A DNA stretch of 64,000 nt, taken from contig NZ_BDCE01000041.1 in NCBI RefSeq assembly GCF_001613345.1, positions 18,002 to 82,001 of the forward strand, given 5' to 3'. This document shows, piece by piece, positions 17,254 through 25,000 of this stretch (positions within the stretch are counted from its first letter, which is position 1; the number at the start of each line of letters is the position of its first letter). This DNA comes from Nocardia uniformis NBRC 13702 (lineage in GTDB: Bacteria; Actinomycetota; Actinomycetes; Mycobacteriales; Mycobacteriaceae). The notes under the pieces were generated by a model that searched no databases, had not been told where the DNA came from, and worked only from the letters and a program-made list of their open reading frames with translations. The position numbers and the translations under genes were made by a program.

Positions 17254-18476
17254 CCACTTCGATCGGCCCGTCCTCCGTTGTCGACGGAACGCGCTACCCG
17301 CTCTATGCCCAGGAATTCGCGGCCGACCCACACGCCAACTACCGTGAAATGCGTCGCCAATACGGCTCTTTGGTGCCGGTGGAACTCGCGCCCGGGGTGC
17401 CCGCCACCCTGGTGATCGGATACCACGACGCGGTGCGGATTCTCAATGATCCCGAACACTTCCCCGCCGATCCGCGCATCTGGCAGCAGACCATTCCGGC
17501 CGACTGCCCGGTGAAGCCGATGATGGAGTGGTATCCCAATGTGCTGCGCAATGCCGGTGCGGCGCACTGGCGTTACCGGCAGGCGAATGTCAGTGCTGTC
17601 GACGGTGTCAATCTGCACGGCCTGCACGCCATTGTGGAGCGCGAGGCCATTCCGCTGATCAATACCTTCTGCGAGACTGGTGAAGCTGAGCTCATCACGC
17701 AGTACGCCTTCCCGCTGGTTTTCGCCGGTCTCAACGACATGCTGGGCTGCCCACCGGAGATCGGGCAGCGCGTGGCCGCGGGTATGGCCGCCCTGTTCGA
17801 TTCGGTGGACGATAACGCCGCTCTCGGTATGGAGATGCTCAGTGGTGCGCTGTTGGAGCTGATCGCGCTCAAGAAACGCGAACCCGGCAACGATATGGTG
17901 ACCCGGCTGCTGCAGCACGAGGCCGGACTCGATGACACCGAGATGCTGGCCAATATCATCAGCCTCTACGGCGCCGGATTGGAACCGCAGCAGAATCTGA
18001 TCATCAATACGCTGCGGCTGATCCTCACCGATGAACGTTTCGCGGGCGATGTGCTGGGCGGAAGCCTTTCCACGCGTGACGCGTTGGACGAGGTCCTGTT
18101 CAACGATCCGCCGATGGCGAACTTCGCCATCTCCTACCCGCGCCAGCCCATGCTGATCGGCGACACCTGGCTGCCCGCGCATCAGCCGGTGGTCATCAGT
18201 CTCGCCGGGTGCAATAACGATCCCACGATCGCCGGTGGTGAGCGCATCGGCAATCGCTCACATCTGGCGTGGAGCCTGGGACCGCATGCCTGCCCGGCGA
18301 AGTCGGTGGCGTCGCTGGTGGCGCAGGAGGCGATCGATCAATTGCTCGACGCGCTGCCCGAGTTGCGGCTCGCCGTTCCGGTGGATGAATTATCTTGGCG
18401 CCCAGGGCCGTTTCACCGCGCGCTGGCAGCGCTGCCGGTGGTCTTCCCTGCGTGTCCGCCGTTGAATGTGAAGTAG
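17250..18476 (+). CDS. cvnE: CYP157-like cytochrome P450 lacking the ExxR arginine
   Basis: A 408-residue P450 starting with TTG 17250 in a TTGA overlap behind AGGAGA. The haem-binding loop reads SLGPHACPAKS (Cys near residue 347). The I-helix position reads GAGLEPQQN instead of AGxET, and the K-helix reads DEVLFND, so the conserved Arg of ExxR is Phe. CYP157 members of Streptomyces conservons also lack ExxR, so this is a family feature and not damage. It may be a redox or ligand sensor, or a partner of the next P450, rather than a normal monooxygenase. Confidence 0.88.
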   Translation: MTTSIGPSSVVDGTRYPLYAQEFAADPHANYREMRRQYGSLVPVELAPGVPATLVIGYHDAVRILNDPEHFPADPRIWQQTIPADCPVKPMMEWYPNVLRNAGAAHWRYRQANVSAVDGVNLHGLHAIVEREAIPLINTFCETGEAELITQYAFPLVFAGLNDMLGCPPEIGQRVAAGMAALFDSVDDNAALGMEMLSGALLELIALKKREPGNDMVTRLLQHEAGLDDTEMLANIISLYGAGLEPQQNLIINTLRLILTDERFAGDVLGGSLSTRDALDEVLFNDPPMANFAISYPRQPMLIGDTWLPAHQPVVISLAGCNNDPTIAGGERIGNRSHLAWSLGPHACPAKSVASLVAQEAIDQLLDALPELRLAVPVDELSWRPGPFHRALAALPVVFPACPPLNVK

Positions 18477-18486
18477 GAGAACTACC

Positions 18487-19707
18487 GTGACGATCGAACC
18501 CCTGGCGCTGGACCTGACCGGTGCCGACATTCAAGGTGAGAACGCCCGTATCCGTGCGCGTGGACCGGTGACCCTGGTCGAGCTCATGGGTGTGCCCGCC
18601 TGGTCGGTAACCGATGCCGATGTGCTCAAGCGGCTGCTGGCCGATCCACGGGTGTCGAAGGATCCGGCCCAGCACTGGTCGGCATTCATCAATGGCGAGG
18701 TCACCCCCGAGTGGCCGCTGTTCCCGTGGGTGGCGGCGACCAATATGTTCACCGCCTACGGTGCCGACCACCGTCGCCTGCGCAAACTGGTCTCGCCGGC
18801 CCTCACCAATCGCCGCACCATGGCGTTGCGCCCGCGCATCGAGGAGCTGGTGACCAGCCTACTCGATGGTCTCGCCGCGACCCCGGCCGGTGAGAGTGTC
18901 GATCTGCGTGAGGGTTTCGCGTATCCGGTGCCGATCCAGGTGCTCACCGAGCTCATGGGTGTGCCCGAGGAGCGCGAACCCGCGCTGCGCACCTGTGTCG
19001 CCCGGTTCTTCGACACCGAGATCTCCCCCGAGGCCGCCGGGGCCAACTACGTCGAAATGTACGGTCTCATCGAGGAACTCGTCGCCCACAAGCGGGACAA
19101 CCCCGGCGACGATATGACCAGCGTGCTGATCGCCACCCGCGACGAGGACGGCGAGCGGCTGACCGAGAAGGAAATGGTCGACACGCTGATGCTGGTCATC
19201 AACGCGGGTCACGAGACCACCGTCAACCTCCTAGACCAGGCGATCTACTCGCTGCTCACCCATCCCGATCAGCTCGCCGCGGTACTCGACGGCAAGGTCG
19301 GCTGGGACGCCGTTATCGAGGAGACCCTGCGCTACGAATCCCCCGTGGCCCACCTGCCGCTGCGCTACGCCGTGGAGGATATCGACATCGACGGCATCGG
19401 AATCCGCAAGGGCGAAGCCATTCTCGCTTCCTATGCGGCAGCGGGCCGTGACCCCAAGGTCCATGGAGCCACCGCTGATTCGTTCGACGTCACCCGCGTC
19501 AACAAGGACCACGTGGCCTTCGGCCATGGCGCGCACCACTGCATCGGCGCACCCCTGGCCCGCCTCGAGGCGAGCATCGCCCTCCCGGCGCTCTTCGAAC
19601 GCTTCCCCGACCTCCGTTTCGCCACCAGCGCCGCTGATCTGGCCCCGGTGATCGGCTTCATTTCCAATGGGCACCTCGAGCTCCCGGTGTACCTCACCGC
19701 GGAGTAG
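18487..19707 (+). CDS. CYP154-like cytochrome P450
   Basis: A 406-residue P450 from GTG 18487 behind AGGAGA. All hallmarks are present: I-helix AGHETT (near residue 239), K-helix EETLR (near 278) and haem loop FGHGAHHCIGAP (Cys near 353). It closes the conservon, as CYP154 genes do in several Streptomyces conservons, ten bases after the CYP157-like gene. It is soluble and would need ferredoxin and reductase from elsewhere. The substrate is unknown. Confidence 0.9.
   Translation: MTIEPLALDLTGADIQGENARIRARGPVTLVELMGVPAWSVTDADVLKRLLADPRVSKDPAQHWSAFINGEVTPEWPLFPWVAATNMFTAYGADHRRLRKLVSPALTNRRTMALRPRIEELVTSLLDGLAATPAGESVDLREGFAYPVPIQVLTELMGVPEEREPALRTCVARFFDTEISPEAAGANYVEMYGLIEELVAHKRDNPGDDMTSVLIATRDEDGERLTEKEMVDTLMLVINAGHETTVNLLDQAIYSLLTHPDQLAAVLDGKVGWDAVIEETLRYESPVAHLPLRYAVEDIDIDGIGIRKGEAILASYAAAGRDPKVHGATADSFDVTRVNKDHVAFGHGAHHCIGAPLARLEASIALPALFERFPDLRFATSAADLAPVIGFISNGHLELPVYLTAE
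18718..18753 (+). other. No feature; see terminator at 19718..19753
   Basis: This span is interior coding sequence of the CYP154-like P450 (about residues 78-89). The operon's terminator is one kilobase further on and is listed separately. No separate feature is claimed here. Confidence 0.05.
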
Positions 19708-19717
19708 CTCGCTCGGT

Positions 19718-19753
19718 ACAGCTCGGGCCCGGCAGATGCCGGGCCCGAGCTGT
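19718..19753 (+). terminator. Strong intrinsic terminator of the conservon
   Basis: Perfect 16-base arms (ACAGCTCGGGCCCGGC and its complement) around the loop AGAT, followed by TTCT. It starts 11 bases after the P450 stop. It also faces the ArsR gene, which ends at 19771 on the other strand, so it may serve both directions. Confidence 0.85.
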
Positions 19754-19770
19754 TTCTGCGGTCGGCACGC

Positions 19771-20097
19771 CTACCGCGATTCTCGTCGATCGTTCTCGGC
19801 GCGCAACGTATCCAGCAGCCCGGGGAATCGCGCTTCCAACTCGGCGCGGCGGAGCTGCGCCATATTGCTGTTGCCGCGATTGACTTGCTGGATCAGTCCG
19901 GCGGCGCGCAGCGTTCGGAAGTGATGGGTGAGAGTCGCTTTCGAGACCGGAAGCCCGAAGGAGCTGCACGTCCGCTCGGTGCCGTCCGGCTCGGCGAGCA
20001 AGGTGAGGATTACGCGGAGACGGTGCTTGTCGGCCAGTGCGGCGAGCACCGTACCGAGCTCCATCTCCTGCGGGGTCGGCTCGACATCGCCGGTCAT
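19771..20097 (-). CDS. ArsR-family winged-helix repressor
   Basis: A 108-residue DNA-binding protein with the ArsR fold (LAALADKHRLRVILTLL, then SKATLTHHFRTLRAAGLI as recognition helix, then wing). It lacks the CxC metal motif of arsenic or zinc sensors, so it probably senses something else (redox or a small molecule). It is divergent from the monooxygenase gene at 20159, and two matching inverted repeats lie in the shared 61-base gap, so it likely represses both genes. Confidence 0.87.
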   Translation of the reverse strand: MTGDVEPTPQEMELGTVLAALADKHRLRVILTLLAEPDGTERTCSSFGLPVSKATLTHHFRTLRAAGLIQQVNRGNSNMAQLRRAELEARFPGLLDTLRAENDRRESR

Positions 20098-20113
20098 GCG
20101 TGACCCCTCTCCT

Positions 20114-20135
20114 AGGTACGGTTTGCATCATACCT
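20114..20135. promoter_or_regulatory. Operator 1 of the ArsR/monooxygenase pair
   Basis: Inverted repeat AGGTACG-N8-CATACCT, with six of seven positions complementary. It has the same 22-base layout as operator 2; the centres are 41 bases apart, about four helical turns. Confidence 0.6.
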
Positions 20136-20154
20136 ACACATCGCCTAGCGTGCG

Positions 20155-20176
20155 AGGTATGACTCAGACCATACCT
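20155..20176. promoter_or_regulatory. Operator 2, overlapping the monooxygenase start codon
   Basis: Perfect inverted repeat AGGTATG-N8-CATACCT. The ATG of the monooxygenase gene (20159..20161) is inside the left arm, so a bound repressor would cover the translation start region of the gene. Confidence 0.65.
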
Positions 20177-20503
20177 GAATCCTCGAATACCCCCTTTGCC
20201 CTGGTCGGCGTCGCTCGCCCCAAGCCCGAGCGCGAAGCCGAACTCCGCGAACTCCTGCTGTCCTTCGTCGCCCCCACCCGCGCCGAGGAGGGCTCCCTCG
20301 AATACCACTTCCACGAGGACAATGCCGAGCCCGGCAGTTTCGTGTTCTACGAGGTGTGGCGCTCCAAGGAAGACCTCGACCGCCACCTCGAGCTCCCGCA
20401 TATGCGTGACTTCTGGGAGCGGCGCATGGAGTACCTCGAACGCGATCTCGATATCAAGTTCCTGACCATGCACAGCGCCTACCCGCGCCCGGTCGACGCC
20501 TGA
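20159..20503 (+). CDS. Antibiotic biosynthesis monooxygenase (ABM) domain protein
   Basis: A 114-residue ABM protein: FALVGVARPKPEREAELRELLL, then EEGSLEYHFHEDNAEPGSFVFYEVWRSKEDLDRHLELPHMRDF. Proteins of this type are cofactor-free quinone-forming monooxygenases or haem/peroxide-responsive proteins (YgiN-like). The start is ATG 20159, within operator 2. Control by the divergent ArsR protein suggests induction by a reactive small molecule such as a quinone or electrophile. Confidence 0.88.
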   Translation: MTQTIPESSNTPFALVGVARPKPEREAELRELLLSFVAPTRAEEGSLEYHFHEDNAEPGSFVFYEVWRSKEDLDRHLELPHMRDFWERRMEYLERDLDIKFLTMHSAYPRPVDA

Positions 20504-20588
20504 ATCACGTTCACACAGCCACGGTTTCAATCGACCCGGCCGTGATCGAGCGCATCGACCGCACCGCGAATATGGCAGCATCGACGGC

Positions 20589-21005
20589 GTGCCGATTCCA
20601 TGCAGTTCGTTCGACCATGTCCGCTTGACGGTGACCGATATCGACCGCTCCCGCGCCTTCTACGACACGGTCTTCGGTTGGCCGATCGCCTGGGAGATAC
20701 CCGCCGACGCGGACGAGGTCACGCGCGAGCGGTACTGGTTCCTTTTCGGCGGCATCATCTACCAGATGGGCGACACACTGCTGGGCCTGCGTCCGGTCGG
20801 CAAGGATGATTTCCACGAGGATCGCGTGGGACTCGACCATCTTGCGTTCTCCCTGGCGACCCGCGCGGAAATCGACGCGGCCGCGACACTCCTCGATGAA
20901 CTGGGCATCGCCCATGAGGGCGTGAAAGACCTTGGCCCCATGTACATTCTGGAGTTCCGCGACCCTGACAATATCGCGCTCGAACTGGTCGTCCGCAAGG
21001 CATGA
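20589..21005 (+). CDS. VOC family protein (glyoxalase/dioxygenase fold)
   Basis: A 138-residue protein from GTG 20589. Metal-ligand positions of the VOC fold are suggested by SFDHVRLTVTDIDRSRAFYDTVFGW (His), GLDHLAFS (His) and FRDPDNIALELV (Glu). It is probably a metal-dependent lyase or dioxygenase; the substrate is unknown. It stands alone between the ABM gene and the convergent subtilase. Confidence 0.85.
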   Translation: MPIPCSSFDHVRLTVTDIDRSRAFYDTVFGWPIAWEIPADADEVTRERYWFLFGGIIYQMGDTLLGLRPVGKDDFHEDRVGLDHLAFSLATRAEIDAAATLLDELGIAHEGVKDLGPMYILEFRDPDNIALELVVRKA

Positions 21006-21055
21006 CGGCGCGACCCGATCCTCGGTAGCACCGTCCCGTCTGAAACTCCGGCTTT

Positions 21056-21116
21056 ATCGTGCACTTTTCGACCGGAAGTCGCGGAATTCACCGGTAATGG
21101 GCGGAAAGTGCACGAT
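21056..21116. repeat. 12-bp inverted repeat between convergent genes
   Basis: Arms ATCGTGCACTTT (21056..21067) and AAAGTGCACGAT (21105..21116) with a 37-base loop, in the 141-base space between the VOC stop and the subtilase stop. It is possibly a bidirectional transcription end. Confidence 0.45.
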
Positions 21117-21146
21117 TAATCCGGTCGACAGTCGGACAGCGGCGGG

Positions 21147-22778
21147 TCAGAGCCTCGCGCCCCGTGCGGCTCGGACTGCTGTCAGCCCGTTGAGTCGGCC
21201 GAAACCGTATCTGTCGCTGTGCCCGTCGTCGCCGTAGGCAGCCCCCTGTGGGTCGATCTTGTCGCAGGACGCCTTCAGGAGGTCTTTGACCTGCTGCCGG
21301 GTCAGGTCCGGGTTCACCGACAGGATCAGGGCCGCGATACCGGCCGCTCCCGGGGTCGCGCTGGAGGTGCCGCCGAAATTGTTGGTGAAATTGCCCGCGA
21401 GGTCGCCCGCATCGGTGCTGCCGGGGTTGTAGCCGTCGGCGCCGCGCCTGTCGACGGTCCAGATGCCGGGGGTGCGGGGGTCGGGGTGACCGAAGGGTGG
21501 GTGGCCGATATCGTTGCTGGGGAACGCACACCAGACAGCCTTGCCGAAATCGCTGTAGACACTGCGTTTTCCGGTGTCGTTGCAGGCCGCGACGGCGACT
21601 ACCATCGGAGAGCTCGCGTAGCCGTCGTTGTCGACCGATTCATTGCCGTTGCCCGCGGCGAACAGGATTACGCAGCCTTTTCCCGCGCGGCCCTTGGTCG
21701 TCGCGTACTCGACTGCCAGTCGTGTACTGGCGGGCATGGGGACCACTTGGTTGTGTACCGGGTCGCCGGGGCGGAACCAGTCGCCGTCGACGGGACCCCA
21801 ACTGCATGAGATGACGTCGGCGCCATTGTCGGCGGCCCATTGGAAGGCGTGGGCCTCGGCCTGGGAGCCGAGGCCGGAGGCGAGGCGGATCGGCATCAAC
21901 CGGGCCTCCGGCGCTACCCCGGACGCACCCAGAATGCCGTTCGCACAGGCGACTCCGGCACAGGCGGTGCCGTGGTTGTCGCCGCCATCGGGACCGGTTC
22001 CGAAGAAGTCCTTGGGGCGTGGATCGTCGGTGCGGAGGGTGGCGTCACGTGGTGCGACCACCTTGCCCGAGAACTCCGGATGATCGATATCGACACCATC
22101 GTCGATCACCGCGACGACCACGCCCGCACCACGGGTAATCAAGTGTGCCGCTTCGATATTCGCGTGCGCATCGATCGCGACACCGCCGATGACGGTCGGC
22201 TTCAGATGCCACTGCTCGGCGAAGATGGTTTTGCGGGAGCGACGCCGGATCAGTTCGGGGTGGCTGTATTCCACGTCGTCGCGCTCGAGCAGCGCGTTCG
22301 CGATAGCGAAAACCTCCTGGCCGGTCCCCTCGGGTGCGGCGGCGAAGTAGGCGTTGGCGGCGTAGACCACCTCCTGCCGCAGCTGCAATCCCGCTTCCCG
22401 CAGGACAGTTCGGCAGTCTTCGGGCGTGGCGGTATCGACGAACTTCAGAAAGATGTTCTCGGTATACAGCACCGGCTCTTCGGTGCCCGGGTCTACGAGG
22501 ACCCGCCCCGCGAAGCGCACCTCCGGTGCCGCATTCAGCCTCACCTTGCGCTCTTCGACCGAGGGCGAACCGGGAGGCAGGCGATACACCTCGACGCCCA
22601 CCTCCGGATACGCCTCCACGAGTGCCGCATCATCGAGCACCCCGCTCAGCGGCGTGCGCACCGAGCCGACTCGCCACGGCACCCCACGCCCACGCCGCGC
22701 CCGCACCACAATCAGATCGGGATCCACTTCGAGTTCGAAACCAGGCTCACCCTGCGCCCCATAATTCGCGGTAGGCAA
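21147..22778 (-). CDS. S8 (subtilisin-like) serine peptidase without signal peptide
   Basis: A 543-residue protein. The N-terminal 200 residues form a propeptide-like or accessory region (DLIVVRARRGRGVPWRVGSVR, ENIFLKFVDTATPEDCRTVL). The S8 domain follows with Asp in AVIDDGVD, His in DNHGTACAG, the oxyanion region SCSWGPVDG and Ser in GGTSSATPGAAG, so the triad is intact. No signal peptide or membrane anchor is visible, so it probably acts in the cytosol, unlike most subtilases. ATG 22778 opens the frame. Confidence 0.88.
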   Translation of the reverse strand: MPTANYGAQGEPGFELEVDPDLIVVRARRGRGVPWRVGSVRTPLSGVLDDAALVEAYPEVGVEVYRLPPGSPSVEERKVRLNAAPEVRFAGRVLVDPGTEEPVLYTENIFLKFVDTATPEDCRTVLREAGLQLRQEVVYAANAYFAAAPEGTGQEVFAIANALLERDDVEYSHPELIRRRSRKTIFAEQWHLKPTVIGGVAIDAHANIEAAHLITRGAGVVVAVIDDGVDIDHPEFSGKVVAPRDATLRTDDPRPKDFFGTGPDGGDNHGTACAGVACANGILGASGVAPEARLMPIRLASGLGSQAEAHAFQWAADNGADVISCSWGPVDGDWFRPGDPVHNQVVPMPASTRLAVEYATTKGRAGKGCVILFAAGNGNESVDNDGYASSPMVVAVAACNDTGKRSVYSDFGKAVWCAFPSNDIGHPPFGHPDPRTPGIWTVDRRGADGYNPGSTDAGDLAGNFTNNFGGTSSATPGAAGIAALILSVNPDLTRQQVKDLLKASCDKIDPQGAAYGDDGHSDRYGFGRLNGLTAVRAARGARL

Positions 22779-22842
22779 CCACGACTCCCTTCGTCAGCGT
22801 CCGGTCGATCCGTGGGCGCAGCATCTCACGCTCCGTGTGGTT

Positions 22843-23046
22843 TCAGGAGCGGTTGAACTCGCCGCCCGCCACCTTGGTGGCGAACGTGTCCCATTCGTCC
22901 GGCTCGAAGATCAAGGCCGGGCCGGTCGGATTCTTGGAGTCACGGATACCGACACCGCCTCCCGGCAGCCAGGCAACCTCGACACAATCACCTTGACTGC
23001 CGCTGTACCGACTCTTGAACCACTCGGCACCAACTGGATCAACCAT
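22843..23046 (-). CDS. DUF397 protein, copy 2
   Basis: A 67-residue DUF397 protein (AEWFKSRYSGSQGDCVEVAWL, DSKNPTGPALIFEPDEWDTF) from ATG 23046. DUF397 proteins usually pair with a neighbouring XRE/DUF5753 regulator in actinomycetes and control development or behave like an antitoxin pair. Here the upstream gene is a second DUF397 that overlaps it by eight bases, and no XRE gene is nearby. Confidence 0.85.
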   Translation of the reverse strand: MVDPVGAEWFKSRYSGSQGDCVEVAWLPGGGVGIRDSKNPTGPALIFEPDEWDTFATKVAGGEFNRS

Positions 23047-23257
23047 GTTCACGGCTGAACTCTCCCCCCGCGACCTTGGTGGCAAACGCATCCCACTCGC
23101 CCGGTGCGAAGACAAGAGCCGGGCCGGTCGGGTTCTTGGAATCACGCACGCCGACATTGCTTCCCGACAGCCATGCAACCTCGACGCACTGGCCGCCTGT
23201 CTCGCGGTAACTGCTCTTGAACCACTGTGCACCAGGCAGATCAATGCTCACGTTCAT
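23039..23257 (-). CDS. DUF397 protein, copy 1
   Basis: A 72-residue DUF397 protein (AQWFKSSYRETGGQCVEVAWL, DSKNPTGPALVFAPGEWDAF) from ATG 23257. It is clearly a tandem duplicate of the next gene, sharing most residues of the core. Its start overlaps the end of the small open frame at 23241..23420, suggesting a three-gene coupled unit. Confidence 0.85.
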   Translation of the reverse strand: MNVSIDLPGAQWFKSSYRETGGQCVEVAWLSGSNVGVRDSKNPTGPALVFAPGEWDAFATKVAGGEFSREHG

Positions 23258-23420
23258 ACTCCTTCGCCACCCGCCGCAGCAGGTCTCGTGTTTCACTCTC
23301 GCCAAGGGACGCATCCCCTCCTACGACCAACTGCGCGATCAGCAACTGTGCGGCACCGACCAACCATGCAACTGCACCGCCCCTGCCCGTCATAGCGACA
23401 TTCCGCACCGCACCTTTCAT
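23241..23420 (-). CDS. Small hypothetical protein upstream of the DUF397 pair
   Basis: A frame of about 59 residues (ATG 23420 with GTGAGG just before it; GTG 23426 is the alternative). It has one hydrophobic stretch (AVAWLVGAAQLLIAQLVVGG) and a charged helical C-terminus (ETRDLLRRVAKEYEREH). It overlaps the first DUF397 gene by 17 bases. Function is not recognised. The coding-like third-position GC and the overlap favour a real gene. Confidence 0.5.
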   Translation of the reverse strand: MKGAVRNVAMTGRGGAVAWLVGAAQLLIAQLVVGGDASLGESETRDLLRRVAKEYEREH

Positions 23421-23670
23421 CCTCACGGCATCAAGCTATGGAGAATCACCTACGAAAAGCAGCGTGCTACCTCCCCGATGCCGAGTGGTGCCAGCACCGC
23501 GAGGACGGCCGACATCGATGCCGAATCTGAATCCGGCCCCCTGCGGTGCGATCCCCCTTCGCCATGTCTTCTCCCACGGCGGGTACGGCATCCGGCTCCA
23601 CAGGTTTGCCCCGCTCACCGATTGTCGTGAGTCACCTAGTACCGCAACGGCGTTCGGTACAGATCGGGAC

Positions 23671-23748
23671 CTGAAACGCCCTCGACAGCACTCGGATTCC
23701 GCACACCATCAGGAGCACTCGAAGAAGTGTTGCGATGACCGCCTGAGC
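23671..23748 (+). mobile_element. IS30-type transposase 3' remnant, left copy
   Basis: The last ~24 codons of an IS30-family transposase, with one base deleted: after the deletion it reads LGFRTPSGALEEVLR and stops at 23738. It is about 90% identical to the right copy at 24912..24995, in inverted orientation. The rest of 23427..23838 holds no gene I can support. Confidence 0.7.
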
Positions 23749-23762
23749 TCGCACCGCCTACC

Positions 23763-23781
23763 GCGCTGAGCGAAGCGGCCA
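23763..23781 (+). repeat. 19-bp direct repeat, left copy
   Basis: GCGCTGAGCGAAGCGGCCA, repeated exactly at 27437..27455. The two copies bracket the patch of IS remnants and orphan genes; a target or attachment duplication is possible. Confidence 0.5.
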
Positions 23782-23838
23782 CGTCGTGGTCACTGGCGGG
23801 CGAGACTGGTTGCGGCTCATAACATCCGGTGGCGCCGA

Positions 23839-24792
23839 TCAGCGGATCTCGACCACCACTTTGCCCAGGGCGCGTCCCGCACCGACGTGGGCCAGCGCGT
23901 TCGCGGTCTCGTCGAGGGGGTAACTGCGGTCGATGTGGATACCGATCCGTCCCGCGACACACGACTCCGCGAGGGGTGTGAAGTGCGCGGGCCCTTCCTT
24001 CACCGCGAGGACCCCGAGCCCGCGGCCGGTCACCATTCCGGCGACCACTCCGACCGTCGTCAACCGCAGCAACGCGCGCGTGGTGCCGCCGACGCAGCGG
24101 TACCGGCCGCCACGCGCGACCGACCTGCGATAGGCGAAGACCGACCGGTGGGCAACGAGGTCGAGCACCCGGTCGTACGGTCCGGTTCGGGTGAAGTCCT
24201 CAGCGCGATAGTCGATGACCTCGTCAGCGCCGAGCGTGCGCATGAACGCCAGTTTGGCGGCGTTGTCCACCCCGGTCACATGAGCCCCGGCACTCTTGGC
24301 CAACTGAATCGCAAACGCTCCGGACCCGCCGCCCGCTCCGTTGATCAACACCGACATACCGGCTGCGATGTCGGCCGTGCCCTGCAGTGCTATCGCCCCC
24401 GCCTGTGGCAGCGTCGACGCCTCGGCGAAGCTCAGCGCCGCCGGTTTGTGAGCCAGCGCCGATTCAGGAACCACGGCATATTCCGCGAACCCACCCTTGA
24501 GCATGAGATTGTCGCCGTAGACCTCGTCACCCGGTGCGAACAGTGTGACCTCGGAGCCGACGACTTCGACCCGTCCGGCGATATCGGATCCGAGAACCGG
24601 GCGCCTAGGCGCCCGGAGCCCGCCGATGCGTGAATACAGCGGCGTCCCCCGTAGTGTCTCCCAGTCGGAGAGGTTGATCGACGTCGCGTGCACCTGGACG
24701 AGCACCTGTTTCGGCCCTGGGGAAGGCGCTGGGACCTCCGCGATCGACAGCACCTCGGGGCCGCCGTAGCGGTCGTACACGACGGCCCTCAT
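23839..24792 (-). CDS. NAD(P)-dependent medium-chain oxidoreductase (quinone-reductase-like)
   Basis: A 317-residue MDR protein: MRAVVYDRYGGPEVL, a GroES-like N-terminal half, then a Rossmann motif reading INGAGGGSGAFAIQLAKSAGAHVTGV and the C-terminal VVVEIR. Zinc ligands are not evident, so it resembles the quinone oxidoreductase/enoyl reductase branch. It is flanked on both sides by inverted IS30-type transposase ends that point at it, suggesting past mobilisation as cargo. Confidence 0.88.
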   Translation of the reverse strand: MRAVVYDRYGGPEVLSIAEVPAPSPGPKQVLVQVHATSINLSDWETLRGTPLYSRIGGLRAPRRPVLGSDIAGRVEVVGSEVTLFAPGDEVYGDNLMLKGGFAEYAVVPESALAHKPAALSFAEASTLPQAGAIALQGTADIAAGMSVLINGAGGGSGAFAIQLAKSAGAHVTGVDNAAKLAFMRTLGADEVIDYRAEDFTRTGPYDRVLDLVAHRSVFAYRRSVARGGRYRCVGGTTRALLRLTTVGVVAGMVTGRGLGVLAVKEGPAHFTPLAESCVAGRIGIHIDRSYPLDETANALAHVGAGRALGKVVVEIR

Positions 24793-24911
24793 GCGATTCC
24801 AGCACCGAGGATCGAGCGGCAGCCTGACACATGACAGACTCTAGTCGGCGGGCCGCCCCGCGACCGGCGAACTGTGCGTCGGCATTCGGCGCGACTCGCC
24901 GAACCCTGCGG

Positions 24912-24995
24912 GCTCAGGCGGTCCGCAACACTTCTTCGAGTGCTTCTGATGGTGTGCGGAATCCGAGGGTGTGTCGAGGGCGGTGGTTTCAGCTA
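24912..24995 (-). mobile_element. IS30-type transposase 3' remnant, right copy
   Basis: Minus-strand codons 24988..24914 read NHRPRHTLGFRTPSEALEEVLRTA and stop, the characteristic C-terminus of IS30-family transposases. No upstream transposase domain remains. It is the inverted partner of the copy at 23671..23748. Confidence 0.72.
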
Positions 24996-25000
24996 CCGCC

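Noticed and set aside
17250..18476. First conservon P450 as a degenerate pseudogene because ExxR is lost
   Set aside because: The frame is intact, coupled to its neighbours, keeps the haem Cys, and loss of ExxR is a known trait of CYP157.
18718..18753. Terminator at this position
   Set aside because: This is P450 coding sequence; the hairpin lies at 19718..19753. The corresponding low-confidence entry in the feature list should be ignored.
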